Of a stretch of DNA of 64,000 nucleotides, positions 8,237 through 16,810 are shown in pieces. Within the stretch, counting starts at the first letter, position 1, and each line of letters starts with the position of its first letter. The DNA comes from an uncultured Porphyromonadaceae bacterium (lineage in GTDB: Bacteria; Bacteroidota; Bacteroidia; Bacteroidales; Muribaculaceae), in NCBI GenBank assembly GCA_902489275.1, contig CABTZK010000005.1, forward strand, positions 1 through 64,000, given 5' to 3'. The position numbers were made by a program, and so were the translations under genes. Under the pieces are notes generated by a model, which saw only the letters and a program-made list of their open reading frames with translations, did not search any database and was not told the DNA's origin.

Positions 8237-9292
8237 TCAGTCGACGATGAGCATGGCGTCGCCGTAGGCGCCAAAGCGGTATTTCTCTTTGATGGCCTCT
8301 TGATAGGCGCGCATCACGCCGCTATAGCCGCCAAAGGCCGCCGCGACCATGAGCATCACGCTGTAGGGCATGTGGAAGTTGCTGATGAGCGCGTCGCTTG
8401 TGGAGAACTCGTAGGGCGGGAAGATGAACTTGTTGGTCCAGCCCGAAAAAGGCTTGATGTGGCCATTCATGCCCACGGTGCTCTCCATGGCGCGTATCAC
8501 GCTTGTGCCCACTGCACAAATTTTGTGTCCCGAGTCGCGCACGGCATTCACGTGGCGCGAAAGCGCCTCGGTCACCTCGATTTGCTCGCTGTCTAAGCGG
8601 TGCTTGGTGAGGTCTTCCACGTCGATGTCGCGATAGCTGCCCAGCCCGATGTGCATGGTCAGGAAACCGGTGTCGATACTCTTGATTTCCATGCGTTTCA
8701 TGAGCTCTCGCGAGAAGTGCAACCCAGCGGCAGGGGCTACCACAGCACCCTCGTGACGGGCAAAAATCGTCTGGTAGCGCTCGGCATCCTCGGGGTCGTT
8801 GGGCATGCGCTCGATGTAGTAGGGCAGGGGCGTGTGCCCTAAGGCGAAAAGCTGCTCCTTGAAGTCGTCGTGGCTGCCGTCGAACAGGAAACGCAGCGTG
8901 CGGCCGCGCGAGGTGGTGTTGTCAATCACTTCGGCCACCATCGAGTCGTTGAGGCCAAAGTAGAGTTTGTTGCCAATTCTGATTTTGCGTGCGGGCTCCA
9001 CGAGCACATCCCACAGTTTATTCTCCTCGTTGAGTTCCCGGAGCAGGAACACTTCGATTTTGGCGCCAGTTTTTTCCTTGTTGCCGTAGAGTTTTGCGGG
9101 AAATACGCGGGTGTCGTTAAACACCATCAGGTCATTTTCGTCGAAGTACTCAATCACTTCTTTGAAAATCTTGTGCTCGATTTCGCCGGTCTTGCGGTGA
9201 AACACGAGCAGCCGTGACTCGTCGCGGTTGGTGATGGGCTTGGTGGCGATGAGGTCACTGGGCATGTTGGTGTTGAATTCAGAGAGTTTCAT
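8237..9292 (-). CDS. queA: S-adenosylmethionine:tRNA ribosyltransferase-isomerase
   Basis: 351 residues, the normal QueA length, with family signatures along the chain: DLIATKP, FNDTRVFPAKLYG, LPYYIERMPN, RYQTIFARHEGAVVAPAAGLHF and the C-terminal DAMLIVD. The enzyme transfers the ribosyl part of SAM to preQ1 in tRNA, giving epoxyqueuosine, in the cytosol. It is the last gene of the minus-strand group DUF3098-uppP-truB-queA, 46 nt after truB. Confidence 0.95.
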   Translation of the reverse strand: MKLSEFNTNMPSDLIATKPITNRDESRLLVFHRKTGEIEHKIFKEVIEYFDENDLMVFNDTRVFPAKLYGNKEKTGAKIEVFLLRELNEENKLWDVLVEPARKIRIGNKLYFGLNDSMVAEVIDNTTSRGRTLRFLFDGSHDDFKEQLFALGHTPLPYYIERMPNDPEDAERYQTIFARHEGAVVAPAAGLHFSRELMKRMEIKSIDTGFLTMHIGLGSYRDIDVEDLTKHRLDSEQIEVTEALSRHVNAVRDSGHKICAVGTSVIRAMESTVGMNGHIKPFSGWTNKFIFPPYEFSTSDALISNFHMPYSVMLMVAAAFGGYSGVMRAYQEAIKEKYRFGAYGDAMLIVD

Positions 9293-9338
9293 ATTTCTTA
9301 ATGTTTTTTAGTAGCGAGTCAATGTGCAGGCGAGCGTG

Positions 9339-10178
9339 TCAGTCTACTTGTGAGGTTCGGGCTTTCCGAGCCTCTGTTGCCTGGCGTTGGGCAGCCTTGA
9401 GGGCGGCCATGCGCTTGCGATTCTCCATCTTCTCTTTGGCTAAGCGCTGCTCCTCGGCCTCGTCAGGCATCACAAACGCTTGCTGGTCGAGCCAGTCGAT
9501 GAATGTGGCGGGCGGCAGGCAGTGGTCCACGAGGGTATTGCCCACGCGGGTCCGGCGCAGCGAGAGCAGGTGTGCCCCGCTGCCCAGTGCCAGCCCGATG
9601 TCGCGTGCCAGCGCGCGGATGTAAGTGCCCTTGCTGCACACGACGCGTATCTTGAGGATGGGCTGGCTGGGGAGCTTGCATTCCAGCAGCTCAATCTGGT
9701 CGATGACCAAGGTCTTGGCCTTGATTGCTACGGTTTCCCCTTTCCGGGCGAGCACGTAGGCGGGCTTGCCGTTCACCTTGCAGGCGCTGAATGTGGGTGG
9801 CACTTGCTCGATGGTGCCTGTGAAGTGCGCTTGCAAGGTGTCCTCCACTTGCGCCCGGGTGATGTGTTCCCAGGGATAGGTGGCATCGACCTCGGTTTCC
9901 AAGTCAAACGACGGCGTGGTCTCGCCCAACTTGAGCTCGGCGACATACTCTTTCACGCCAGCCTGCAACTGCTCGATTATTTTAGTCTTGCGACCCGTGC
10001 ACACGATGAGCACGCCACTGGCCAGCGGATCGAGGGTGCCGGCGTGCCCCACGCGCACGCGAGGCGTGTTGAGGTGGCGGCGCAGGCAACTTCGTATTTT
10101 TTTCACGACCTCAAATGAAGTCCAGCGCAGTGGTTTGTCGATGTAGAAAATTTCACCTTCTATGGGGTTGAGCGTCAT
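9339..10178 (-). CDS. truB: tRNA pseudouridine(55) synthase TruB
   Basis: About 279 residues from the chosen start. It contains KPLRWTSFEVV and the catalytic-aspartate motif GHAGTLDPLASGVL, then the later VVCSKGTYIRALARDIG motif. The tail is a charged Lys/Arg/Ala-rich extension (after about residue 245). It modifies U55 in the T-loop of tRNAs. The frame is open to 10241 and overlaps the uppP stop, but that 21-residue extension is encoded by a short tandem repeat and is not conserved-looking; Met at 10178 immediately before LNPIEGEIFYIDKP is the family-typical start. Confidence 0.93.
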   Translation of the reverse strand: MTLNPIEGEIFYIDKPLRWTSFEVVKKIRSCLRRHLNTPRVRVGHAGTLDPLASGVLIVCTGRKTKIIEQLQAGVKEYVAELKLGETTPSFDLETEVDATYPWEHITRAQVEDTLQAHFTGTIEQVPPTFSACKVNGKPAYVLARKGETVAIKAKTLVIDQIELLECKLPSQPILKIRVVCSKGTYIRALARDIGLALGSGAHLLSLRRTRVGNTLVDHCLPPATFIDWLDQQAFVMPDEAEEQRLAKEKMENRKRMAALKAAQRQATEARKARTSQVD

Positions 10179-10195
10179 GTCGATGAGTTCTGAGT

Positions 10196-10233
10196 GATGA
10201 GTGGCTATCGATGAGTGGCTATCGGTGAGTGGC
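10196..10233. repeat. Imperfect tandem repeat at the uppP/truB junction
   Basis: GATGAGTGGCTATC occurs twice back to back (10196-10209 and 10210-10223), followed by a partial third copy GGTGAGTGGC (10224-10233). It lies in the spacer between uppP and the likely truB start. Confidence 0.8.
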
Positions 10234-10237
10234 GGGG

Positions 10238-11083
10238 TCAATCAACCATTTGCAGGCTCATGCCCGTTGAAAGCATGTAGATTAGGATTGCGCCAACGAT
10301 GATGCGGTACCATCCAAACGCCTTGAATCCATACTTGGTGAGGAAGCCCACAAACCACTTGATGGCCAGCATGGCCACCACAAAGGCCACCACGCAGCCC
10401 ACGAGCAGCACGAGCCAGTGCTCGGCCAGCAGGGCGCGGCTGCCGGGCTCGATGAGCAGCTTGAACAGCTCAAGCCCCGTGGCTGCTGCCATGGTGGGCA
10501 CGGCCAGGAAGAATGAGAACTCGGCTGCTGTCTTGCGCGTGAGGCCTTGCTGCATGCCGCCTGCAATGGTCGCAAACGAGCGCGACGTGCCTGGAATCAT
10601 GGCGATGCACTGGTACAGGCCAATCACGAGCGCGCGCTTCTCGGTGAGGGGCTTGTCATCCTGGCGATTCAACCACTTGTCGATGAAAAGCAGCAGGAAA
10701 CCCACGCCAAAGAGCATGACAGCCACCACCCACACGCTGCCCAGCATCTTGTCGATGAGGTGATTGAAAGCCAACCCGAAGATAGCGGCAGGAATGAATG
10801 CGCACAGCAACTTCCAGTAGAAATCATACTTCTGGAGCAGGGCTTTAGTCCCCGTTGCGCCCGCCTCGACTGGACCGAGACGGAAGAAGCGTTGCCAGTA
10901 GAGGCACACCACCGAGAGAATGGCGCCAAACTGGATGATGACCGTGAAAGCGTTCACAAAGGGGCTGCTCGTGTCCACACCCAGCATGCTCTCGGTGATA
11001 ATGATATGACCTGTCGACGAAACGGGCAGGAACTCGGTCAACCCCTCAACAATCGCAATGACAATCGATTGAAAAATATCCAT
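10238..11083 (-). CDS. uppP: Undecaprenyl-diphosphate phosphatase
   Basis: 281 residues, a polytopic inner-membrane protein of the BacA/UppP family. The two conserved active-site motifs are visible: EGLTEFLPVSSTGH near the N-terminus and IPGTSRS in the middle. It dephosphorylates undecaprenyl diphosphate so that the carrier lipid can be reused for peptidoglycan and surface glycans; overexpression of this family causes bacitracin tolerance. It follows the DUF3098 gene by 12 nt, an arrangement common in Bacteroidota. Confidence 0.95.
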   Translation of the reverse strand: MDIFQSIVIAIVEGLTEFLPVSSTGHIIITESMLGVDTSSPFVNAFTVIIQFGAILSVVCLYWQRFFRLGPVEAGATGTKALLQKYDFYWKLLCAFIPAAIFGLAFNHLIDKMLGSVWVVAVMLFGVGFLLLFIDKWLNRQDDKPLTEKRALVIGLYQCIAMIPGTSRSFATIAGGMQQGLTRKTAAEFSFFLAVPTMAAATGLELFKLLIEPGSRALLAEHWLVLLVGCVVAFVVAMLAIKWFVGFLTKYGFKAFGWYRIIVGAILIYMLSTGMSLQMVD

Positions 11084-11095
11084 TATGCCGCTTCC

Positions 11096-11422
11096 TTAGT
11101 CTTTGGACGGATGATTCTTTCTCTGGTACATGATGGCAAAAATCATCAGCGCGAAGCCTGACAAGGCAACCATGGGGGCCACAACCGTGCGGCGCGGGCT
11201 GAAGATGTCCTCGTTCCAAGTCGTGCCCGTGTTGGCGCTGCCTGTCATGAGCGCAAAACCACCCACGATAAGAGCCACACACACCGCGATGAGGATGAAA
11301 TTGACCTTTTCGAGCGGGAATGCCCCGGGCTGCTGGGTGGGAGTGTTGCTGGCTTGTTGCTGGCCACGCTTCGTTGAGGGTTGCTGTTGCTGGGTTGCCT
11401 GTTTTGTCGTTTCTTGAGCCAT
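11096..11422 (-). CDS. DUF3098 family membrane protein
   Basis: 108 residues. A Gln/Thr-rich, low-complexity cytosolic N-terminus (about 1-35) is followed by two hydrophobic segments (about 41-60 and 79-98) separated by a loop with the WNEDIFSPRRTVVAPMV pattern typical of DUF3098. The function is unknown. It is commonly encoded just before uppP and often after ftsX in Bacteroidota; ftsX is not next to it here. First gene of the minus-strand operon that ends with queA. Confidence 0.9.
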   Translation of the reverse strand: MAQETTKQATQQQQPSTKRGQQQASNTPTQQPGAFPLEKVNFILIAVCVALIVGGFALMTGSANTGTTWNEDIFSPRRTVVAPMVALSGFALMIFAIMYQRKNHPSKD

Positions 11423-11503
11423 AGTCGTTTCTTGTGCTGTATAGTGGATAAATTTTTGCTCATGTTACTTGGCTGCAATACACCAAGCAACATCAACAGC
11501 CTA

Positions 11504-11534
11504 CAAAATTACAACATCCATCACCCTTTGTCAA
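11504..11534 (-). promoter_or_regulatory. Promoter of the DUF3098-uppP-truB-queA operon
   Basis: On the minus strand, TTG (11534-11532), a 20-nt gap and TAATTTTG (11511-11504). It lies about 80 nt before the DUF3098 start codon. Confidence 0.65.
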
Positions 11535-11840
11535 CCCTTTTATGCACTTTTTTACGATTTATGGGTATTTTTGGCGTTTTTTGTGCTTGCCCTTTGGCTT
11601 GATGACCCGCAGAAGAGACCCTATGCAAGTGATAGCCTGCACGGAAGTGACGATGAGGCTACGCCCGGAAACACGAAAAAATTGCGTTTCTAATTGGACT
11701 TTTCAGGGAATATTCATCTCTTGCTTCACGTGGGAATCGCGCCAAAATCTTTTTGCAAGTAGAATTTCCCTTTTGGCGCTTTTTTTGCTCATCATTTTGC
11801 TTTATGAGCGGGGAATGGGGGCAAAGTCAAGTTTTTTTCT
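11535..11840. other. Intergenic stretch between divergent promoters, no gene seen
   Basis: About 300 bases between the minus-strand promoter of the DUF3098 operon and the plus-strand promoter of the tricorn-like gene. An open frame of 122 codons runs through it into the next start, but it lacks a credible start context, spans the promoter and has no recognisable composition of a protein. I see no RNA gene or repeat. Confidence 0.5.
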
Positions 11841-11848
11841 TAATTTTG
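11841..11848 (+). promoter_or_regulatory. Likely -7 element of the tricorn-like gene
   Basis: TAATTTTG at 11841-11848 matches TAnnTTTG; no good TTTG lies 19-21 nt upstream. The start codon is 61 nt downstream. Confidence 0.45.
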
Positions 11849-11909
11849 CAAATCTTGGCGCTATTGGTCAAAGAACATCAATAAGAACATCAAAAATAAT
11901 CATTAGTTA

Positions 11910-14900
11910 ATGAAAAAGTCAATTCTATCTCTTTCGTTACTGGCTGCCGGGATCATCGAGGCTACAGCGGGCACAGCGCCGTTGTGGATGCGCTATGCGC
12001 AGATCTCTCCCGACGGCCGGGAAATCGCCTTCTGCTACAAGGGCGACATCTACAAGGTGCCGGCCACTGGCGGTCAGGCGATCCAGCTCACGACGCAGCC
12101 CAGCTACGAGTGCAACCCCATCTGGTCTCCCGACGGCAAGCAAATTGCTTTTGCCAGCGACCGGAAAGGCAACATGGATGTGTTCGTTATCCCTGCCGAG
12201 GGAGGAGCGCCCAAGCAGTTGACTTTCAACTCGGCGCGAGAAATCCCATCGTCGTTCACGGCCGACGGCAAGCATGTGCTATTCGAGGCCGTTATCCAAG
12301 ACCCTGCCGCCAGCGTGTCGTTCCCAACCTCCAGCCTGGGCGAGCTTTACCAAGTGCCCGTTGCGGGCGGGCGAGTGAGTCAAGTGCTTGGCACGCCTGC
12401 ACAGAATGTGTGCGTAGACAAGGGCGGCCGCTTCTTCCTCTACCATGACCAGAAAGGCTACGAGGACCCGTGGCGCAAGCATCACACCTCAAGCATCACG
12501 CGCGACATCTGGCGCTATGACTACGCCACGGGGCGCCACGTCAATCTCACCGCCCGTGCCGGCGAGGACCGCAACCCCGTGCTCAGTCCCGATGGGCAGA
12601 CTGTCTATTTCCTGAGCGAGCGCAATGGCGGCTCGTTCAACGTGTGGAAATTCCCGTTGGCCTCGCCCGAGCAAGTGACCGAGGTGACGCGCTTCAAGGC
12701 CAATCCCGTGCGTTTCCTCTCCATGGCGGCCGACGGCACCCTGTGCTACACCTACGATGGCGAAATCTACACCCAGAGCGCTGGCGGCGACCCCTCGAAA
12801 GTGAGCATCTCGCTCTACCATGACGATGGCGACTCGATCACGCGCAAGACCTACACGCGTGGCGCTACGAGCGCGGCTGTATCGCCCGACGGCAAGCAGG
12901 TGGCATTCATCGTGCGTGGCGAGGTATTTGTCACCTCGGTGGAGTTCAACACCACCAAGAAAATCACCGACACGCCCGAGGCCGAGGACGACGTGTGCTG
13001 GGGCCCCGACAACCGCACGCTGGTCTACGCTACCGAGCGCAACGGGAACTGGCAGCTTGTGAAAGCCACGATAGCGCGCAAGCAAGACCCCAACTTCCCC
13101 AACGCCACGCTCATCAAGGAGGAACTGCTCATCCCCGACGCGCAACTCAACCGCAAGCAACCCGAGTTCTCGCCCGACGGCAAGAAACTCGCCTTTGTGG
13201 AAAACAACGAGCGCCTCATGGTGATGGATGTGAAAACCAAGAAAATCACCCAAGTCACCGACGGCACGCAATGGTTTGGCACAGAGGGATCGTTCTCCTA
13301 TAGCTGGAGCCCCGACAGCAGGTGGCTTGCCCTGGAGTTCATCGGCAATGGTCGCGACCCATACGCCGACATCGGCATCGTGCCTGCCACTGGGGGCGCG
13401 ATCACCAATATCACCAACAGCGCCTACATCAACCAGCAACCGCAATGGGTGCTCGACGGGGGAGCCATCATGTTCCGAAGCAACCGCTACGGCTTGCGCA
13501 GCCAAGCCTCATGGGGCTCGCAAGACGACGTGCTCATGGCTTTTGTCAACGAGGATGCCTATGACCGCTATCGCCTCGACAAGGAAAACTACGAGTTGCT
13601 GAAGGAGGCCGAAAAGGCGCAAAAGGCCCAGGCCGAAAAAGCGACCAAGAAGGCTGCCGAGAAAAAAGGGAAGAAAGCCGACAAGAAAGACGACGCCAAG
13701 CAGGACGACGTCAAGCCCCTTGTGGTCGAGCTGGACAAGATTCAGGATCGCATCGTGTGCGTGACACCCAACTCCAGCGACTTGGCAGGCGCCGACATCT
13801 CCAAGGACGGCAACACCTTGTACTATCTCTCAAAATTTGAGAACGGCTACGACTTGTGGAAAATGGACTTGCGCAAAAAGAGCACATCGCTGCTCAACAA
13901 GATGAACGCGCGCTCGGCAACCATCCAGCACGACAAGGAGCACAAGGCCTTTTTCATCTTAGGCAGCGGCGAGATGAAGAAACTGGAGAACGACAAGCTC
14001 ACGCCCATCGCTTTCAGCGCCCAGGTGAAGATGAACACCGCCCGCGAGCGCGACTACATGTTTGAGCACGTGCACCGCAGCATCGCCCAGCGCTTCTACA
14101 ACACCAACATGCACGGCTGTGACTGGGAAGGCACGGTGAGGAATTACCGCAAGTTCCTCCCGCACATCGCCAACAACTATGACTTTGCCGACCTCTTGAG
14201 CGAGGAGCTGGGCGAGCTCAACTGCTCGCACTCGGGTGGCCGCTACTATCCTGGCGGCGGCGAGGCTACTGCCAACTTGGGGCTGCTCTACGACCAGCAA
14301 TATGCTGGCAAGGGGCTCAAGGTCGACGAGGTGGTAGAATATGGCCCGCTCGATCGCGCGGCCAGCAAGGTGCGCCGCGGCACCATCATTGAGAAAATCA
14401 ACGGCGAGGAAATCACGCCCGAGAATGACTATACCCAACTCTTGGCCGGGCAAGCCGGCAAGAAGGTGCTCCTCTCCTGCCGCCAGAACGGCACGACGTG
14501 GGACGAGGTGGCTATCCCCACCACCGCGGGCGGATTCAACAAAATCCTGTATCGCCGCTGGGTGAAAAGGCAGCAGCGCCTGTGCGACTCGCTCTCGCAC
14601 GGCCGCTTGGGCTATGTGCACATCAAGTCGATGAACGATGACAGTTTCCGCGAGGTCTACGACTTGGTGCTGGGCAAGTACAACAAGCGCGAGGGCATTG
14701 TGATCGACACGCGCAACAATGGCGGCGGCCGTCTGCATGAGGATATTCAAGTCCTCTTCACGGGGAAGAAATATCTCACCCAGGTCGTGCGGGGGCGCGA
14801 GGCTTGCGACATGCCCAGCCGCCGTTACAACAAGCCCTCCATCATGCTCATCTGCGAGAACAACTACAGCAATGCCCATGGCACGCCCTGGGTGTACAAC

Positions 14901-15164
14901 CACGAGAAAATAGGGAAACTGGTGGGTATGCCCGTGCCAGGGACGATGAGCAGCGTGAACTGGGTCACACTGCAAGACGAGAGCCTCGTGTTCGGCATCC
15001 CCATCATTGGCTACCGTACCGCTCTGGGCAACTATTTGGAGAACACCCAGCTCGAGCCCGATATCAAGGTGGCCAACGACCCGGCCACGCTGGTCAAGGG
15101 CGAGGACAAGCAACTCCAGGTTGCCGTTGAGCAGCTGCTGCGTGAAATCGACAACAAGAAATAA
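11910..15164 (+). CDS. Tricorn-like S41 family protease
   Basis: 1084 residues. After a signal peptide (about 1-20) come two WD40-like beta-propeller regions of PD40 repeats (SPDGREIAF, SPDGKQIAFASDR, SPDGKQVAF, SPDGKKLAFV), a Lys/Ala/Glu-rich insertion at about 565-610, a C1-like domain, a PDZ domain (about 790-870) and a C-terminal S41 protease core. In that core IVIDTRNNGGG is followed by the likely nucleophile Ser987 in NNYSNAHG. Tricorn proteases degrade oligopeptides; with a signal peptide this homologue should act in the periplasm or be secreted. It stands upstream of two transporters but is separated from them by about 80 nt, so co-transcription is possible rather than shown. Confidence 0.92.
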   Translation: MKKSILSLSLLAAGIIEATAGTAPLWMRYAQISPDGREIAFCYKGDIYKVPATGGQAIQLTTQPSYECNPIWSPDGKQIAFASDRKGNMDVFVIPAEGGAPKQLTFNSAREIPSSFTADGKHVLFEAVIQDPAASVSFPTSSLGELYQVPVAGGRVSQVLGTPAQNVCVDKGGRFFLYHDQKGYEDPWRKHHTSSITRDIWRYDYATGRHVNLTARAGEDRNPVLSPDGQTVYFLSERNGGSFNVWKFPLASPEQVTEVTRFKANPVRFLSMAADGTLCYTYDGEIYTQSAGGDPSKVSISLYHDDGDSITRKTYTRGATSAAVSPDGKQVAFIVRGEVFVTSVEFNTTKKITDTPEAEDDVCWGPDNRTLVYATERNGNWQLVKATIARKQDPNFPNATLIKEELLIPDAQLNRKQPEFSPDGKKLAFVENNERLMVMDVKTKKITQVTDGTQWFGTEGSFSYSWSPDSRWLALEFIGNGRDPYADIGIVPATGGAITNITNSAYINQQPQWVLDGGAIMFRSNRYGLRSQASWGSQDDVLMAFVNEDAYDRYRLDKENYELLKEAEKAQKAQAEKATKKAAEKKGKKADKKDDAKQDDVKPLVVELDKIQDRIVCVTPNSSDLAGADISKDGNTLYYLSKFENGYDLWKMDLRKKSTSLLNKMNARSATIQHDKEHKAFFILGSGEMKKLENDKLTPIAFSAQVKMNTARERDYMFEHVHRSIAQRFYNTNMHGCDWEGTVRNYRKFLPHIANNYDFADLLSEELGELNCSHSGGRYYPGGGEATANLGLLYDQQYAGKGLKVDEVVEYGPLDRAASKVRRGTIIEKINGEEITPENDYTQLLAGQAGKKVLLSCRQNGTTWDEVAIPTTAGGFNKILYRRWVKRQQRLCDSLSHGRLGYVHIKSMNDDSFREVYDLVLGKYNKREGIVIDTRNNGGGRLHEDIQVLFTGKKYLTQVVRGREACDMPSRRYNKPSIMLICENNYSNAHGTPWVYNHEKIGKLVGMPVPGTMSSVNWVTLQDESLVFGIPIIGYRTALGNYLENTQLEPDIKVANDPATLVKGEDKQLQVAVEQLLREIDNKK

Positions 15165-15241
15165 AGCTATATTTATGTTTAATCAAGGTCGCTTGAGCCT
15201 TGGCTTGGGCGACTTTCTTTTATCTCAACTCAATTTTGACA

Positions 15242-15544
15242 ATGACAACGGAAACAATCGCGACAATTATTGGCTACGTGGCATCGGTGTGCCTGGTGCT
15301 TGGCTATCTCCCGCAAACAGTACACACCGTGAAAACCCGCAAGACCGACGACATTGCCGTTGGCACTTTTTTGTTGATGGGCATTGGAGGCCTCCTTTTT
15401 GCTATCGACGGCATCTTGAGAGGGGACTGGCCGCTGTTCCTGTGCAATGTCCTCACCACCATCATGAGTGCCATCATCTTCGGCATTAAGATGCGCAATG
15501 ACCACTTTGGCGGCCAGTCTAAAAAAGGCTCGTCATCCCGGTGA
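15242..15544 (+). CDS. SemiSWEET-type sugar transporter (PQ-loop protein)
   Basis: About 100 residues with three hydrophobic segments and the PQ-loop motif GYLPQTVHTVKTRKTDDI in the first helix-loop region. Bacterial SemiSWEETs are half-size relatives of SWEET transporters that dimerise in the inner membrane to let sugars equilibrate. ATG 15242 directly precedes the conserved part; an upstream extension of the frame has no membrane-protein character. The hydrophilic tail GGQSKKGSSSR is probably cytosolic. The substrate is unknown. Confidence 0.88.
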   Translation: MTTETIATIIGYVASVCLVLGYLPQTVHTVKTRKTDDIAVGTFLLMGIGGLLFAIDGILRGDWPLFLCNVLTTIMSAIIFGIKMRNDHFGGQSKKGSSSR

Positions 15545-15588
15545 GCGTGATGGCACGCAAGGCTAAGGTTTGCTAATTACCCGTGGAA

Positions 15589-16767
15589 ATGGAACGTAGA
15601 TATAAAATTTTCCTGCTGATTTTGCTCGGCGCGTTCACCGCTTTCGCCCCGTTCATCAACAACACCTTGGGACCCATCCTGGCGAGTGTGGCATCTTGCT
15701 TCAATACCAGTGTATCGGTTGTCAACCTCGGGTTGACGGCCAGCATGATCGGGCTTGCCGCCGGGCAGCTCGTCATTGGGCCGGTGAGCGACAAGTTGGG
15801 CCGCCGCCGTCCTGTGTTAGTGTCGGTGGCGCTCTTCACGCTCTCGTCGTTGGCTGTGGCTTTCTCGACGAGTGTGAGTGCCTTTATCGCATTGCGCTTT
15901 GTGCAGGGTGTGGGCGGTGCCGGGGGCATCGTGATTTGCCGGTCGATTGCGACCGACCACTTCAAGGGGCGTGAGCTCATGACGGTGTTTGCCATCACGG
16001 GCATGATCAATGGCATCTCTCCCATCATCGCCCCCATGGCCAGTGGCGCCATGGCTGGCGTGGGCGGTTGGCCGGCGGTGTTCTTCATGCTTGCGGCCTT
16101 CGGCCTGCTGGTGATGGCCGGGTGCTGGCGAATGAGAGAGTCGTTGCCCGATGAGCGCCGCTCGCGCCGCTCGCTGCTGGACACCTTCCAGCTCTATGGC
16201 ATTGTGGTGCGCAACAAGCAGTATGTGCTCTATGTGTTGCACCAGTGCATGGCCATGGTCATCTTGTTTGGCAATATCGCCTCGGTGTCGTCGATTTTGA
16301 GCCATTATGGCTACTCGGGCGAGATGGCGCCCAGCATCGCCCTCTCGGTCAATGGGGTGTTTGTCGCTCTTGGGGCAGGCGGCGCTGCCATGTTCAAGCG
16401 CGCCACCGCCGGCGTGAAAGCCAGTTGCGTGGGGATGCTGCTTTTGAGTGTTGCCGAGGCTATTGTACTCTTTTTCGACCTTGGCTTCTGGGCCTACGAA
16501 ATCGGCTTGTGCTTGTTGCTCATGTTCATGGGCATCACCCTCACCGCGTCGACCACGCTGGCGTTAGAGAGCGAGCGGGAGCTGGCAGGCACCGCGTCGG
16601 CCCTGTTTGGCGCGATGGGATTTGTTGTTGGCGCTTTGGCCGCTCCGCTGGTCACGCTGGGCTCGCCCCTGCGTAGCACGGCAGTAGCCTTTGTGGCTGG
16701 CGCTGTTTGCTCCTGCATTTTTGCTTTCCAAGCTTTTCGTCACACGTCAAGCAAAGAGCAGTTTTAG
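15589..16767 (+). CDS. MFS transporter, Bcr/CflA-type
   Basis: About 392 residues with twelve predicted hydrophobic segments. The loop motif GPVSDKLGRRRPVLV between helices 2 and 3 and the helix-5-like FVQGVGGAGGIVICRSIATD segment place it with the Bcr/CflA drug-efflux branch of the major facilitator superfamily. It should export small molecules using the proton gradient; the substrate cannot be told from sequence. A GTG two codons upstream (15583) is an alternative start. It is 44 nt after the SemiSWEET gene and converges on the penicillin-binding-protein gene. Confidence 0.88.
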   Translation: MERRYKIFLLILLGAFTAFAPFINNTLGPILASVASCFNTSVSVVNLGLTASMIGLAAGQLVIGPVSDKLGRRRPVLVSVALFTLSSLAVAFSTSVSAFIALRFVQGVGGAGGIVICRSIATDHFKGRELMTVFAITGMINGISPIIAPMASGAMAGVGGWPAVFFMLAAFGLLVMAGCWRMRESLPDERRSRRSLLDTFQLYGIVVRNKQYVLYVLHQCMAMVILFGNIASVSSILSHYGYSGEMAPSIALSVNGVFVALGAGGAAMFKRATAGVKASCVGMLLLSVAEAIVLFFDLGFWAYEIGLCLLLMFMGITLTASTTLALESERELAGTASALFGAMGFVVGALAAPLVTLGSPLRSTAVAFVAGAVCSCIFAFQAFRHTSSKEQF

Positions 16768-16810
16768 GGCAAGAGGGGCGGCGTGGGGATGTCACGGCGG
16801 TTCAGCGGCG

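Noticed and set aside
10179..10241. 21-residue N-terminal extension of TruB
   Set aside because: It is encoded by a tandem repeat and lies ahead of the family-typical start at LNPIEGEIFYIDKP.
11542..11910. 122-codon open frame before the tricorn-like gene
   Set aside because: No plausible start context or domain, spans the promoter, and its composition is that of AT-rich spacer.
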